Origin: Nocardioides luteus
GTDB taxonomy: Bacteria; Actinomycetota; Actinomycetes; Propionibacteriales; Nocardioidaceae
Length of the DNA: 64,000 nt
Direction of reading: 5' to 3'
Assembly (NCBI RefSeq): GCF_014648595.1
Contig: NZ_BMRK01000015.1
Location: 759-64,758, forward strand
The stretch's first letter is position 1, and each line of letters starts with the position of its first letter. Below are positions 34,975 to 44,412 of this stretch, piece by piece. The position numbers and the translations under genes were made by a program. The notes under the pieces were generated by a model. The model made no database searches, was not told the DNA's origin, and worked only from the letters and a program-made list of their open reading frames with translations.

Positions 34975-36435
34975 TTGTCAACGACCGCCACTGAGCTCGA
35001 CCACCCGGACGAGGGTGACCTGAAACGGTCCATCACGGGTCGGCTGCTCTTCTTCTACGTCCTCGGTGACGTCCTCGGCTCGGGCGTCTATGTCCTGATC
35101 GGCCTCGTCGCCGGTGCTGTGGGCGGCGCCTTCTGGCTGGCCTTCGCGGTCGGCGTCAGCATCGCGACGATCACCGGACTCGCCTACGCCGAGCTCGTCA
35201 CCAAGTACCCCCAGGCAGCCGGGGCCGCGCTCTACGTCAACAAGGCCTTCCGCAACACGTTCCTGACCTTCCTGGTCACCATCTGCATGCTCTCGGCCAG
35301 CTTCGCGGCCGCTGGATCGCTGGCGACCGGGTTCTCCTCGTACTTCGCCGAGGTCTGGGCGCTGCCGCCGGTGTTGCTGGTCGCGATCGTCTTCGTCCTC
35401 GCGCTCGCGGTCGTCAACTTCATCGGCATCACCGAGTCGGTGGTGGTCAACATGCTGATGACGTTCGTCGAGATCGCGGGGCTCGCCATCATCATGGTGA
35501 TCGGGGTGATCCACGTGGGCCGTGGTGACGCCGACTTCGGGGTGCTCACCGACTTCTCCAGCGAGGGCAACCCGATCTTCGCGATCGTCGCAGGCGTGGC
35601 GCTGGCCTTCTTCGCCATGACAGGGTTCGAGAACGCCGCCAACGTCGCCGAGGAGACCGTCAGGCCGGCCAAGACCTTTCCGCGGGCGCTCGTCGGCGGC
35701 ATGGCGGCGGCTGGTGCCATCTATGTGATCGTGGCGATGACCGCGGCGCTCACGGTGCCGCTCGACCAGCTGGCCGAGTCGCCGGCTGCACTTCTCGAGG
35801 TGGTCAAGGAAGGCATCCTGCCGTTCCCGGTCGGGTTCATGACGGTCCTCTTCGCAGTCATCGCGATGGTGGCGATCACCAACACGACGCTGGTCGCCGT
35901 CGTCACCGAGTCACGCATCCTCTACGGCATGGCTCGCGAAGACGTCGTCCCGGGAGTCTTCGCGAAGATCCACCGTGCCCGGCGCAGCCCCTGGGTCGCC
36001 CTGATCTTCGCTGCCATCGTGGTGATCACGCTGCTGGTGGTCGGCAAGCTGCTCTCGAACGCGGGGATCGGCATCGACGTCGTCGCGCGCCTGGCCACCG
36101 TCACCGTCGTGTTCACGCTGTTCATCTACGGCCTCGTCATCGTCTCGGCCCTCAAGCTGCGCGGGTCCGACGAAGGGCCGGACACCTTCCGGGCCAACAC
36201 CGCACTTCTCTACGTCGGCCTGCTCGGCAACGCCATCTTGCTGGTCTACGTGATCGTGGACGACCCGACATCGCTGTGGTGGTGTGCGGGCCTTCTCGGG
36301 CTGGGCCTCGCCCTGTACGCCGCGGAGCGCCTCTTCGGCCATCGCGACCGTCCTGCAGGCGTCGAGCGAGGCGAGCCGACTCCGGCCAGCGACGACACCG
36401 TCGAGGACACCCAGCACGAAGGAGAGGGATCATGA
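34975..36435 (+). CDS. APC-family amino acid permease
   Basis: 486 aa with 12 predicted helices. N-terminal signature LGDVLGSGVYVLIGLVAGAV, central YPQAAGAALYVNKAF and AFFAMTGFENAANVAEE are typical of the amino acid-polyamine-organocation family. Starts at TTG 34975 with GGGAGG 5 nt upstream; no ATG lies nearby. Overlaps the universal stress gene by 4 nt, which suggests that the stress protein modulates transport. Substrate unknown. Confidence 0.85.
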   Translation: MSTTATELDHPDEGDLKRSITGRLLFFYVLGDVLGSGVYVLIGLVAGAVGGAFWLAFAVGVSIATITGLAYAELVTKYPQAAGAALYVNKAFRNTFLTFLVTICMLSASFAAAGSLATGFSSYFAEVWALPPVLLVAIVFVLALAVVNFIGITESVVVNMLMTFVEIAGLAIIMVIGVIHVGRGDADFGVLTDFSSEGNPIFAIVAGVALAFFAMTGFENAANVAEETVRPAKTFPRALVGGMAAAGAIYVIVAMTAALTVPLDQLAESPAALLEVVKEGILPFPVGFMTVLFAVIAMVAITNTTLVAVVTESRILYGMAREDVVPGVFAKIHRARRSPWVALIFAAIVVITLLVVGKLLSNAGIGIDVVARLATVTVVFTLFIYGLVIVSALKLRGSDEGPDTFRANTALLYVGLLGNAILLVYVIVDDPTSLWWCAGLLGLGLALYAAERLFGHRDRPAGVERGEPTPASDDTVEDTQHEGEGS

Positions 36436-36905
36436 CCGGCATGCACGTCATCGTCACCACGGACGGGTCGCAGCAGTCGTTGCAGGCTGCCCGCAAGTTC
36501 AAGTCGTTCGCTGATCCGAGCAAGGTCAGCGACATCTCCGTGATCGCCGTGGTCCGACCACTTGCCGCGGTGGGCTTCTCCGACGACCTCGCGCCGTCGA
36601 AGGCGTCGGCGTTCGAGTCTCTCGACTTCCGTAAGGCGGCGGAGTCCGCGGTGGCCGCGGTCGCGGGCGAGTTCGACGACTGGGGGCCCAAGGTGCACAA
36701 GAAGATCCGGAGCGGTTCGCCGGCCAACGAGATCATCAAGGCGGCCTCTCAGATCGGGGCCGGCCTCATCGTGGTGGCATCGGGAAGCCGCGGTCTGAGC
36801 GACACGGTGCTGATGGGCAGCACGGCCCAGCGCATCCAGAACTACGCTCCGTGTCCGGTGCTCGTCGTACGCCCGACCAAACGCAAGCTGCGCAAGAAAG
36901 CCTGA
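36432..36905 (+). CDS. Universal stress protein (UspA family)
   Basis: 157 aa, starting ATG 36432 (MTGMHVIVTTDGSQQSLQAA), 4-nt overlap with the permease. The C-terminal ATP-binding signature is present: GSRGLSDTVLMGSTAQRIQN then APCPVLVVR. Nucleotide-binding stress/dormancy protein, probably a regulator of the permease next to it. Confidence 0.9.
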   Translation: MTGMHVIVTTDGSQQSLQAARKFKSFADPSKVSDISVIAVVRPLAAVGFSDDLAPSKASAFESLDFRKAAESAVAAVAGEFDDWGPKVHKKIRSGSPANEIIKAASQIGAGLIVVASGSRGLSDTVLMGSTAQRIQNYAPCPVLVVRPTKRKLRKKA

Positions 36906-36943
36906 GACGAGGCTGCCTCGCAGCAGCGGCGGATCCACCATGG

Positions 36944-36977
36944 CGAACGCCCTCCCAGTCATCCGGGAGGGCGTTCG
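36944..36977 (+). terminator. Bidirectional terminator between usp and sigA
   Basis: 13-bp perfect stem CGAACGCCCTCCC / GGGAGGGCGTTCG, loop AGTCATCC. Confidence 0.8.
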
Positions 36978-36995
36978 GGGAGATCTTAGCCAGAC

Positions 36996-38579
<1,584 letters not shown>

Positions 38580-38718
38580 CTCTCCGTCGAACTTGGTCGA
38601 GACTTATCGAAAACTGAGTTTGGGCGCGGCAGGGCCCGGGGTCGTCAAGAGCCGCAGATTCATTCTGCCACGGTGATGGTGAACAGTCCCCATCCGGGGC
38701 ACCGTGTCCACAATCGCC

Positions 38719-39297
38719 TCATCCGGCAGCTTTGGCTGCGGCCTTCTTCTGCTGTTTGTAGTCACGCACCTTCTGCAACGAGTCGACGTCGACGACGTCA
38801 GCCACAGAACGGTAACCGTCGAGCGCGTAGTCACCGACCGCCTCCTGCCAGCCCTCGGGCCGGACGCCGAGCTGCTTGGCCAGCAGGGAGACGAAGATCT
38901 GGGCCTTCTGCTTCCCGAAGCCCGGAAGCGCCTGGACCCGCTTGAGCAGGTCCTTGCCGCTGGCGGCCTCGGTCCACAGCCGGGTGACATCTCCACCGTA
39001 CTCGCTGGTCACGATGGCGGCGATCCCCTGCACCTTCGCCGACATCGAGCCGGGGAAGCGGTGGATCGCCGGCGGTGTGGAGGCGATCGTCTTGAACTCC
39101 TCGGGGTCCATCTCGGCGATCTTGGCGGGGTCCAGGTGGCCTAGGCGGGTCACCAGCTTGTGACCGCCCTTGAACGCATCTTCCATCCGGTACTGCTGGT
39201 CGAGTGCCATACCCAGCAGCAGCGCGAACGGGTCTTCGGAGAGCAGCTTGTCGGCGGCCTCGTCGCCGGTGATGTGGAGCGAAGGCATAAGGGACAT
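38719..39297 (-). CDS. HhH-GPD base-excision DNA glycosylase
   Basis: 192 aa. Contains LLGMALDQQYRMEDAFKGGH at the N-terminus and helix-hairpin-helix LPGFGKQKAQIFVSLLAKQL (about 122-141). Family removes damaged bases; here the iron-sulfur cluster of Nth/MutY is absent. Start ATG 39297, with ATG 9 nt later as alternative. Neighbour of sigA in many actinobacteria. Substrate base not known. Confidence 0.75.
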   Translation of the reverse strand: MSLMPSLHITGDEAADKLLSEDPFALLLGMALDQQYRMEDAFKGGHKLVTRLGHLDPAKIAEMDPEEFKTIASTPPAIHRFPGSMSAKVQGIAAIVTSEYGGDVTRLWTEAASGKDLLKRVQALPGFGKQKAQIFVSLLAKQLGVRPEGWQEAVGDYALDGYRSVADVVDVDSLQKVRDYKQQKKAAAKAAG

Positions 39298-39381
39298 CCT
39301 GCCTCATCTCGCCGGACATCGCCTCGTGAAGCCTGTGGATAGCGCGCCGCACGAATCTCGCATCCGTTGCACGCTGAGGGC

Positions 39382-39837
39382 ATGACCACATCAACTGTCC
39401 GATCCGAGACATCCATCGAGGGGCTGCACGAGCCGCTCCCGTCACTGGTCGAGAAGCGGCTGCGCCGGGCGGTGCTCGACCACACCGCCACCGAGCACCG
39501 GCGCTCCTTCCTGGCGCTGGTGCACCTCGGCGTCCCCGGCGGCAAGGAGGTCGTGCACGCCCACCGCGACGACGAGCCAACCGACCAGTGGTTGCGCGCC
39601 GACATCCTGCACAGCATGCGCCGCCGGGCGGGTGTGCCCGATCCGATCGTGTGGCTGACCCGCGCCGGCGGCCCAGGGATCGAGGACGTCGACCTCCGCT
39701 GGCTCGCCGCCGCTCGGCAGGTGTTTCAGGAGATCGACAAGCCGCTGACGTACGTGGTGGTGACCCGCAACGCCTGGGTCGACCCGCGCTCCGGGCTGAC
39801 CCGCCGGTGGAAGCGGCTGCGCTACCGCAACGACTAG
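39382..39837 (+). CDS. Hypothetical protein (151 aa)
   Basis: Soluble protein starting MTTSTVRSETSIEGLHEPLP. Contains RRSFLALVHLGVPGGKEVVH and later RADILHSMRRRAGVPDPIVW, with a basic tail RRWKRLRYRND. I do not recognise a named family. ATG 39382 chosen over the upstream ATG by position. Converges on the DUF4192 remnant across a strong hairpin. Confidence 0.6.
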   Translation: MTTSTVRSETSIEGLHEPLPSLVEKRLRRAVLDHTATEHRRSFLALVHLGVPGGKEVVHAHRDDEPTDQWLRADILHSMRRRAGVPDPIVWLTRAGGPGIEDVDLRWLAAARQVFQEIDKPLTYVVVTRNAWVDPRSGLTRRWKRLRYRND

Positions 39838-39897
39838 ATGATCGATGCATGGGGTGGCCGTCGCGTAGCAGGCCAGCCCATGCATCAATCATCTAGG
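39834..39897. terminator. Very long convergent hairpin terminator
   Basis: CTAGATGAT, CGATGCATGGG and GGCC on the left (from 39834) pair with GGCC, CCCATGCAT and ATCATCTAG on the right (to 39895), closing a short loop. Contains stop codons of both flanking frames. Confidence 0.75.
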
Positions 39898-40752
39898 CCG
39901 GACGCTCCGGCCGGAGGAGAACCTCGTCCCACGCCGTCGGCGGGACCGCGCCGTCGAGCATCTGCGCCACCAGCACCCCGAGACCGTGGTGGCGCTCGCT
40001 CGCGAAGCACCGGTCGAGGGCGCACCAGGCGAGCGCGCCGTCGCCGCTGAGCCAGGCGGCGAAGGCCAGCACCGCGGCCGGGTGGGCGAGGTGGTCCTCC
40101 GGGCTGCGGCGGACGACATCGGTCCACAACCGGACGTGGGCCCGGGCCTCGTCCCGGCTCATCCCGCCCCAGGCGGCGTCGCGCTGCTGCGGGTCGCGCA
40201 GGGCGAGGAGCAGCGAGGCGACCTGGTCGGCGGAGAGGACCGCGCCGGCGACCGCGTCGTCGATGAGCCTGCCGACCTCGTAGGTCTTCAAGGACACCGC
40301 CCGCTCCAGCGCCGCCTCGGTCTCGGCGACGGCCTCGGGCAGCGGGGCGACGGAGCCGGCGAGCTCATGTCGGGAGCGGCGCACCATCCGGCCGTCGAAG
40401 ACCGCCTGCGCGAGGATCGGGTGAGCGTCGATGTCGAAGGCGACACCCTCCTCGGGCACGTCGTGGAAGCCGAGCGGGTCGAACCAGCGGCCGTCCTGCA
40501 CCCGCAGGCACCCGATCAGGTCGATGTCGCACTCGGCGACACGCTCGGCGAGCCGACGGGCCAGCTTCATCCCGAAACGTGGTCCGCTGTCGTAGAGGAC
40601 CAGGAGGATGCCGCGCACCTGATGACGGACCGCGGGCAGGAGCAGGCTGTCGAGACATGCCTCGACCTCGCCGGGCGGCGGCAGGTCGATGCGGCCGTGG
40701 ACCTGGTGCTCACCGCCGAAGGTGAGCATCACGAGGGACTTCTCGGGCTGGA
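39893..40752 (-). pseudogene. DUF4192 gene, 3' part split by the island
   Basis: The frame encodes most of a DUF4192 protein beginning QPEKSLVMLTFGGEHQVHGR and running to the normal C-terminus. The first 27 codons lie 15.2 kb away at 55986-56068. The frame continues a few codons into the island but the only start there (GTG 40780) sits within a terminator, so it is not a real start. Together the two pieces rebuild an uninterrupted gene: MTTTKLSITRPED...GFQPEK then SLVML. DUF4192 is an actinobacterial family of unknown role. Confidence 0.85.
40740..40752. repeat. attL core of the island
   Basis: TTCTCGGGCTGGA, 13 bp, identical to 55986-55998. Lies inside the DUF4192 coding sequence. Confidence 0.85.
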
Positions 40753-40768
40753 TATACCCACTTAAAGA

Positions 40769-40797
40769 GCGCCCCGCCACTCTCGATGGCGGGGCGC
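40769..40797. terminator. Terminator at left end of the island
   Basis: Perfect 11-bp stem GCGCCCCGCCA / TGGCGGGGCGC with loop CTCTCGA, after the leftward lipoprotein gene. The same GCGCCCCGCCA stem occurs again after the primase gene (48191-48226). Confidence 0.8.
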
Positions 40798-40807
40798 TTC
40801 GGTCGGA

Positions 40808-41326
40808 CTAGGACGCGGGCTTGTCTTCGCAGTCGTCGAGCTTCCAACCCTGGGCGATGTCCCCATCCTTGGGCTCATAGACCCAGCGGTCACCCTCGGT
40901 CGACGACGGTCCCATGGCGGCGTTCAGGTCGGGAATGACCACCTCGGCCTTCGCCACCTTCTTGTCCTCACTGATCGAGTGGACCGTAACGCTCTCGATC
41001 GTCCAATCCATGTCCGGCGGGAGCATCCCGAACGCCATCAACATCTGACCCTGGAAGGTCTCGAAGTCGGTGATCGTGCGGCATCGCTTGCTCTGGAGTG
41101 AGTAGGCGTTGTACCAGCGCTTGGTTGCGTACGCCTTCACGATCGCCCGCTCAGCCGCCTCGACTCCTTCCTTCGACTGCGTTGCCGGGGTCGGCGTGGC
41201 TGGCTTGCCCGGCCCGGGACGCGCGGAGTCGCTCTCGCCTGCCGACTCCCCTCCCCCGCTCGATCCACAGGCGGCCAGGACGAACGCGGCCAGGACAGCC
41301 GCGAGAGTGGTGGTGATGTTCTTCAT
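40808..41326 (-). CDS. Satellite lipoprotein (unknown)
   Basis: 172 aa, start ATG 41326 with AAGGAACA upstream. Signal peptide LAAVLAAFVLAACGSSGGGE has lipobox LAAC with Cys near residue 20, then a Ser/Pro/Gly linker and a small globular domain with two Cys (CRTITDFETFQGQML; DDCEDKPAS). Surface lipoproteins on phages and satellites often block superinfection; that role is a guess here. Last gene of the leftward operon. Confidence 0.7.
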   Translation of the reverse strand: MKNITTTLAAVLAAFVLAACGSSGGGESAGESDSARPGPGKPATPTPATQSKEGVEAAERAIVKAYATKRWYNAYSLQSKRCRTITDFETFQGQMLMAFGMLPPDMDWTIESVTVHSISEDKKVAKAEVVIPDLNAAMGPSSTEGDRWVYEPKDGDIAQGWKLDDCEDKPAS

Positions 41327-41437
41327 TGTTCCTTCTATTTGGTCTCGGTTGCTCGGGCGAATGCTCGATCGAGCCACTCCGGCAACCGCCTTGCCATTGT
41401 CCGGCAGCAAGGCGGTTGCCGTGGGCGAATCGTTAAG

Positions 41438-41611
41438 TCAGGACTCGTTTGGGGCGATGTCAGACCGCGCGGCGAGGATCTCGGCGCGAGCCATGGTCAG
41501 GACCTTGACGAGGACCGGCCCGAACGTCGGCATCTCTCCCGTCTCGACCCATCTCTCGTATGCGTCGGCCGTGGCGTCCTCGGCGCCGGGCAGATGGACG
41601 ACGTCACCCAT
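41438..41611 (-). CDS. 57-aa satellite protein
   Basis: Small protein MGDVVHLPGAEDATADAYER continuing WVETGEMPTFGP. Acidic and soluble. Its ATG 41611 lies within the end of the upstream gene (stop TGA shared around 41604-41611), so translation is coupled. Not recognised. Confidence 0.5.
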   Translation of the reverse strand: MGDVVHLPGAEDATADAYERWVETGEMPTFGPVLVKVLTMARAEILAARSDIAPNES

Positions 41612-41969
41612 GGTCGGCCGCCGTCGATCCGTTCACGATGTGAAGGAGACCGTCTCGACCGCCCTCGGGGCAGACCTGGCCGGATCCGAGAATGGCCGTG
41701 TCTGACTCGGTATCGCTCCACCGACCGTCGACGTTGGCGACCGGCCGACCACACCGATCACAGACGGTCGGCTTGGGGAGTGCCGAGATAGTGATGTCCC
41801 ACGAGAGAGCGGGGAACGTGGATACGGCGCGCTCGGTGTGACCGTCACAGGCGTAACGGACTCGACGAGTGACAGACCCGTGACGGTGATCCGCCACGAT
41901 GCGCACGGTGGCAGGCTGGCCGCAGCCATACCAGCACTCACGACCGGCGATGTTCGGGGTGATAGACAT
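41604..41969 (-). CDS. Satellite Zn-ribbon-like protein
   Basis: 121 aa from ATG 41969 (MSITPNIAGRECWYGCGQPA). Cys pairs: CWYGCG near residue 12, CDRCGRPVANVDG near residue 80. The start follows AGGAACC and one copy of the CCTAGTC leader module (palindrome 41984-42003). Zinc-binding, function unknown. Confidence 0.65.
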   Translation of the reverse strand: MSITPNIAGRECWYGCGQPATVRIVADHRHGSVTRRVRYACDGHTERAVSTFPALSWDITISALPKPTVCDRCGRPVANVDGRWSDTESDTAILGSGQVCPEGGRDGLLHIVNGSTAADHG

Positions 41970-41983
41970 GGTGGTTCCTGTCT

Positions 41984-42003
41984 CCCTAGTCACGTGACTA
42001 GGG
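41984..42003 (-). promoter_or_regulatory. CCTAGTCACGTGACTAGG leader palindrome, copy 1
   Basis: 20-bp perfect palindrome CCCTAGTCACGTGACTAGGG ending 15 nt before the start of the Zn-ribbon gene. Shared leader: CACCGAACA upstream, palindrome, then GACAGGAACC and ATG. Confidence 0.8.
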
Positions 42004-42049
42004 CGTTGTTCGGTGAGGAGCCACGACCGGCAAATCGTGGCGGCCAAGA

Positions 42050-42475
42050 TCAGAGAGACTTGGCGAAGTTGTGGGCGGCGATGGCGACGCGAGGGACCTC
42101 AGCGATTGCGTGAGCTCCGTTCTGAATCGAGCAGAACGCGTACTCGTCGGCGGGCCACCATCCGTCGATGTCGAGGTCGGCGGTTGCATCGAAGGGCTCG
42201 GACTCGTAGACGTCGACCGGGTCGATGTCCTGGGGATCCTCGCCGAACCAAGCGGCGTGGAACGCGGCATAGAAGCCGGTGAGGTCTGAGTCCTCGACGT
42301 CGGGGTCGTGGTCGTTCCACGAGAAGTTGTCGGATCCCGAGTTGCCGTAGACGCCAGTGATGACGATGGCGCCGTCACCCCCGGTCGGCCAGGCGACGAC
42401 CATGCACCCGCCGCCGGTGTTGTCGAAGGTGGAACCGGGGAGCGCTGAGAGCAACTCGGCCACTGCCTTACTCAT
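42050..42475 (-). CDS. Satellite hypothetical protein (141 aa)
   Basis: Acidic protein beginning MSKAVAELLSALPGSTFDNT, containing GGGCMVVAWPTGGDGAIVIT and ending AAHNFAKSL. Soluble alpha/beta type, Trp/Asp-rich middle. I do not recognise it. It follows the next gene by 12 nt, in the same leftward run. Confidence 0.6.
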   Translation of the reverse strand: MSKAVAELLSALPGSTFDNTGGGCMVVAWPTGGDGAIVITGVYGNSGSDNFSWNDHDPDVEDSDLTGFYAAFHAAWFGEDPQDIDPVDVYESEPFDATADLDIDGWWPADEYAFCSIQNGAHAIAEVPRVAIAAHNFAKSL

Positions 42476-42487
42476 GATGATGTCCTT

Positions 42488-42685
42488 TCAGACCTTGACA
42501 CCGAGACGGCGAAGGGCCGCCCGGAGATTGCGAATGGATCGGTGGTCGGAGTACGTCCAGTGGGCGCCGACGGTCGACCGACCGTCCTTGCCGAGGATCC
42601 GCACGCCGCTATGGGTTGGTTGGCATCGAAAGCCTTGGTCGGCGGCTGCCTTGACGAGCTCTTCGACCTCGCGACGGCGGCTCAC
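42488..42685 (-). CDS. HicA-like small basic protein
   Basis: 65 aa from GTG 42685, overlapping the previous stop as GTGA. Sequence: REVEELVKAAADQGFRCQPT, THSGVRILGKDG, and SDHRSIRNLRAALRRLG. The strand-strand-helix with HRS-x-RNLR resembles the dsRNA-binding fold of HicA-type mRNA interferases common in actinophages, but the catalytic His is not certain and no HicB antitoxin is adjacent. Shown as a candidate only. Confidence 0.55.
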   Translation of the reverse strand: MSRRREVEELVKAAADQGFRCQPTHSGVRILGKDGRSTVGAHWTYSDHRSIRNLRAALRRLGVKV

Positions 42686-42969
42686 CTGACGACCTGCCCC
42701 CGATACCAAGCGGGGTTGATCCCGAAGGACGATCGGGCCCGGCGTACGGCGCCCTCGAAACCGTCGGCGGCTGGACAGTGACCCAGATTCGAGACCTCGG
42801 CGAGACGGCGGGTGATGTCGACCCACCGAACCGCCCATACGTAGTGGTTGTTCTCGTCTTCCGAGTCGAGCCGGAACGTTGCCCCGCATGAGCAGGTGAC
42901 CTTTCGACCGTTCGGGATCGTCGGGCGCGGCGTGACTTCGATCGGTGGCAGGTTGAAGGGGTCAGACAT
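42682..42969 (-). CDS. Satellite small protein with CxC zinc motif
   Basis: 95 aa from ATG 42969 (MSDPFNLPPIEVTPRPTIPN). Has KVTCSCGATFRLDSEDENNH and GHCPAADGFEGAVRRA. Starts behind AGAGGAACC and leader module copy 2. Overlaps the HicA-like gene. Function unknown. Confidence 0.6.
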   Translation of the reverse strand: MSDPFNLPPIEVTPRPTIPNGRKVTCSCGATFRLDSEDENNHYVWAVRWVDITRRLAEVSNLGHCPAADGFEGAVRRARSSFGINPAWYRGQVVR

Positions 42970-42984
42970 GGTCGGTTCCTCTCC

Positions 42985-43002
42985 CCTAGTCACATGACTA
43001 GG
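42985..43002 (-). promoter_or_regulatory. Leader palindrome, copy 2
   Basis: CCTAGTCACATGACTAGG, one central mismatch from a perfect palindrome; ends 15 nt before ATG 42969. Flanking GGCGGTCTGTGTTCGGTGG (plus strand) repeats the flank of copy 4. Confidence 0.8.
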
Positions 43003-43054
43003 CGGTCTGTGTTCGGTGGCATGCCCTCGGCAAAGGGCATTGACAGGACGACTC

Positions 43055-43092
43055 CCCCGGGCGGCCTAGTCACGTGACTAGGCCGCCCGGGG
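43055..43092. repeat. 38-bp perfect palindrome carrying the CCTAGTC site
   Basis: Arms CCCCGGGCGGCCTAGTCAC and GTGACTAGGCCGCCCGGGG are exact complements. It contains a third exact CCTAGTCACGTGACTAGG and has a GC-rich extension that makes it look like a terminator. It lies between the Ala-rich gene's stop and the next leader module. Confidence 0.85.
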
Positions 43093-43162
43093 ATGGCGAC
43101 AAATCACCCCTAGGCGACCCGACCGGTCGGCCAGGTCGCCTCAGGTGGCGAGGGGGTGAGGG

Positions 43163-44374
43163 TCAGGCGGCGAGCAACTCGGCGGCCTTGGACCGGAGAC
43201 CGGCGACCATGGCGACAATCTCGCCGTTGGTCTTGCCGTCGGTCAGGTTGGCTGCCATCTCGTCACCGAACGTTCCGGCGAGCCACGCGGATGCATCCTT
43301 GGCAGCCTTGCCCGCCGCGCGGTCGGTGGCGTCGGCGCGCGTCGTGCGGAAGATGGATCCGGCGACGGCAGCGGCGGCCTTGGCACGCTCGACGATGGCG
43401 GGGTCGACACCCTCGGCGGCCAGGTCGGCGGCGAGAGTCTCGGCGGCCTTGGCGGCAGCCTCGGCACGCTCGACACCCTTTGCCGTGGCGGGGTAGGGCT
43501 TGCCGCTCTGGCGGTCGGCGTTGGTCTCCTCGACCTTGGTAACGGCAGCCTCGGCGTTGGCGGCAGCCTCGGCGCGTCGCTTGGTCTCGACCGTCTCACG
43601 GATGCCATCCACGCGGGCGGCCAGAGCCTCACCGGCGGCGATCAGAGCGGCGGACAGGGTCGCGACGTCGGCAGCCTCGACCGTGCCGTCTGCCAGAGCC
43701 TCGACCTTGGCCAGAGTCGACGCGAGGGACTTAGCCACGCTCGACCCCTTGGCCGCGCGGGTCGCGTTGTCGCCACGGCCGGACGTGGTCACGTACCCCG
43801 AGGAGGTAACGACCTGGTCGGCCTCGGCAGCGGCAGCCACGCGGGCAGACTCGGCGGCAGCCTCGGCAGCCTCGACCACCTCGGCGGCGTTGGTGTCGTG
43901 ACCCTGGTCGGCAGCCTCGGCGATGACGGCAGCGGCGGCAGCCTCGGCGACCTGGTCGACGTGCTCAGACTTGGCCGCGCGGATGACTCGGTTAGCGGTC
44001 GACTGAGACAGGCTGAGAGCGTCGGCGACCATGACAGACGACAGGCGGCCACGCGTCCCGACCATGGCGGCGATTGCCTTACGCGTGTCCAGGTCGACCA
44101 CCGACCAGTCACCGGCGGCCACGATGGCGTCATGGGCAGCGGTGGCGTAGTCCCGGAACGTGTGACCGTTGGACTCGGCAGCCGCGTGCATCTCGGCGAG
44201 GGCATCGCCGAGGTTGGCCGCCCGGGTCGCGAGAGTCTTTGCAGTCGAGAGGATCGACTTGGCCGCCTTGGTCACGGCAGCCGACTGGTCGGGGAGGATG
44301 GCGCCGAGGAAAGCAGTCGCGTTGTCGGTGGCGACCTGGTCGGCCTTGACGTCGGCGGCGTTGGTGTTCGTCAT
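43163..44374 (-). CDS. Ala-rich coiled protein with HTH (satellite regulator?)
   Basis: 403 aa, extremely Ala-rich and helical over most of its length. Near residues 109-136 lies a helix-turn-helix-like segment RLSSVMVADALSLSQSTANR. Start ATG 44374 follows GACAGGAACAC and leader module copy 4 (44395-44412). A DNA-binding head plus long helical tail could be a repressor of the palindrome family or a partition/segregation-type protein; not determined. It is the first gene of the leftward half. Confidence 0.6.
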   Translation of the reverse strand: MTNTNAADVKADQVATDNATAFLGAILPDQSAAVTKAAKSILSTAKTLATRAANLGDALAEMHAAAESNGHTFRDYATAAHDAIVAAGDWSVVDLDTRKAIAAMVGTRGRLSSVMVADALSLSQSTANRVIRAAKSEHVDQVAEAAAAAVIAEAADQGHDTNAAEVVEAAEAAAESARVAAAAEADQVVTSSGYVTTSGRGDNATRAAKGSSVAKSLASTLAKVEALADGTVEAADVATLSAALIAAGEALAARVDGIRETVETKRRAEAAANAEAAVTKVEETNADRQSGKPYPATAKGVERAEAAAKAAETLAADLAAEGVDPAIVERAKAAAAVAGSIFRTTRADATDRAAGKAAKDASAWLAGTFGDEMAANLTDGKTNGEIVAMVAGLRSKAAELLAA

Positions 44375-44394
44375 GATGTGTTCCTGTCGGTCGG

Positions 44395-44412
44395 CCTAGT
44401 CCGTTGACTAGG
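44395..44412 (-). promoter_or_regulatory. Leader palindrome, copy 4
   Basis: CCTAGTCCGTTGACTAGG; outer 7 nt on each side match the consensus, centre altered. Ends 20 nt before ATG 44374. Upstream CACCGAACAACAGACCGC (minus strand) matches copy 2. Confidence 0.75.

Noticed and set aside
40753-40780. GTG 40780 as a genuine start for a shortened DUF4192 protein
   Set aside because: It lies inside the island's terminator stem and has no ribosome site; the first residues are island-derived.
42488-42685. Complete HicAB toxin-antitoxin pair
   Set aside because: Only the HicA-like half is seen; neighbours do not resemble HicB.
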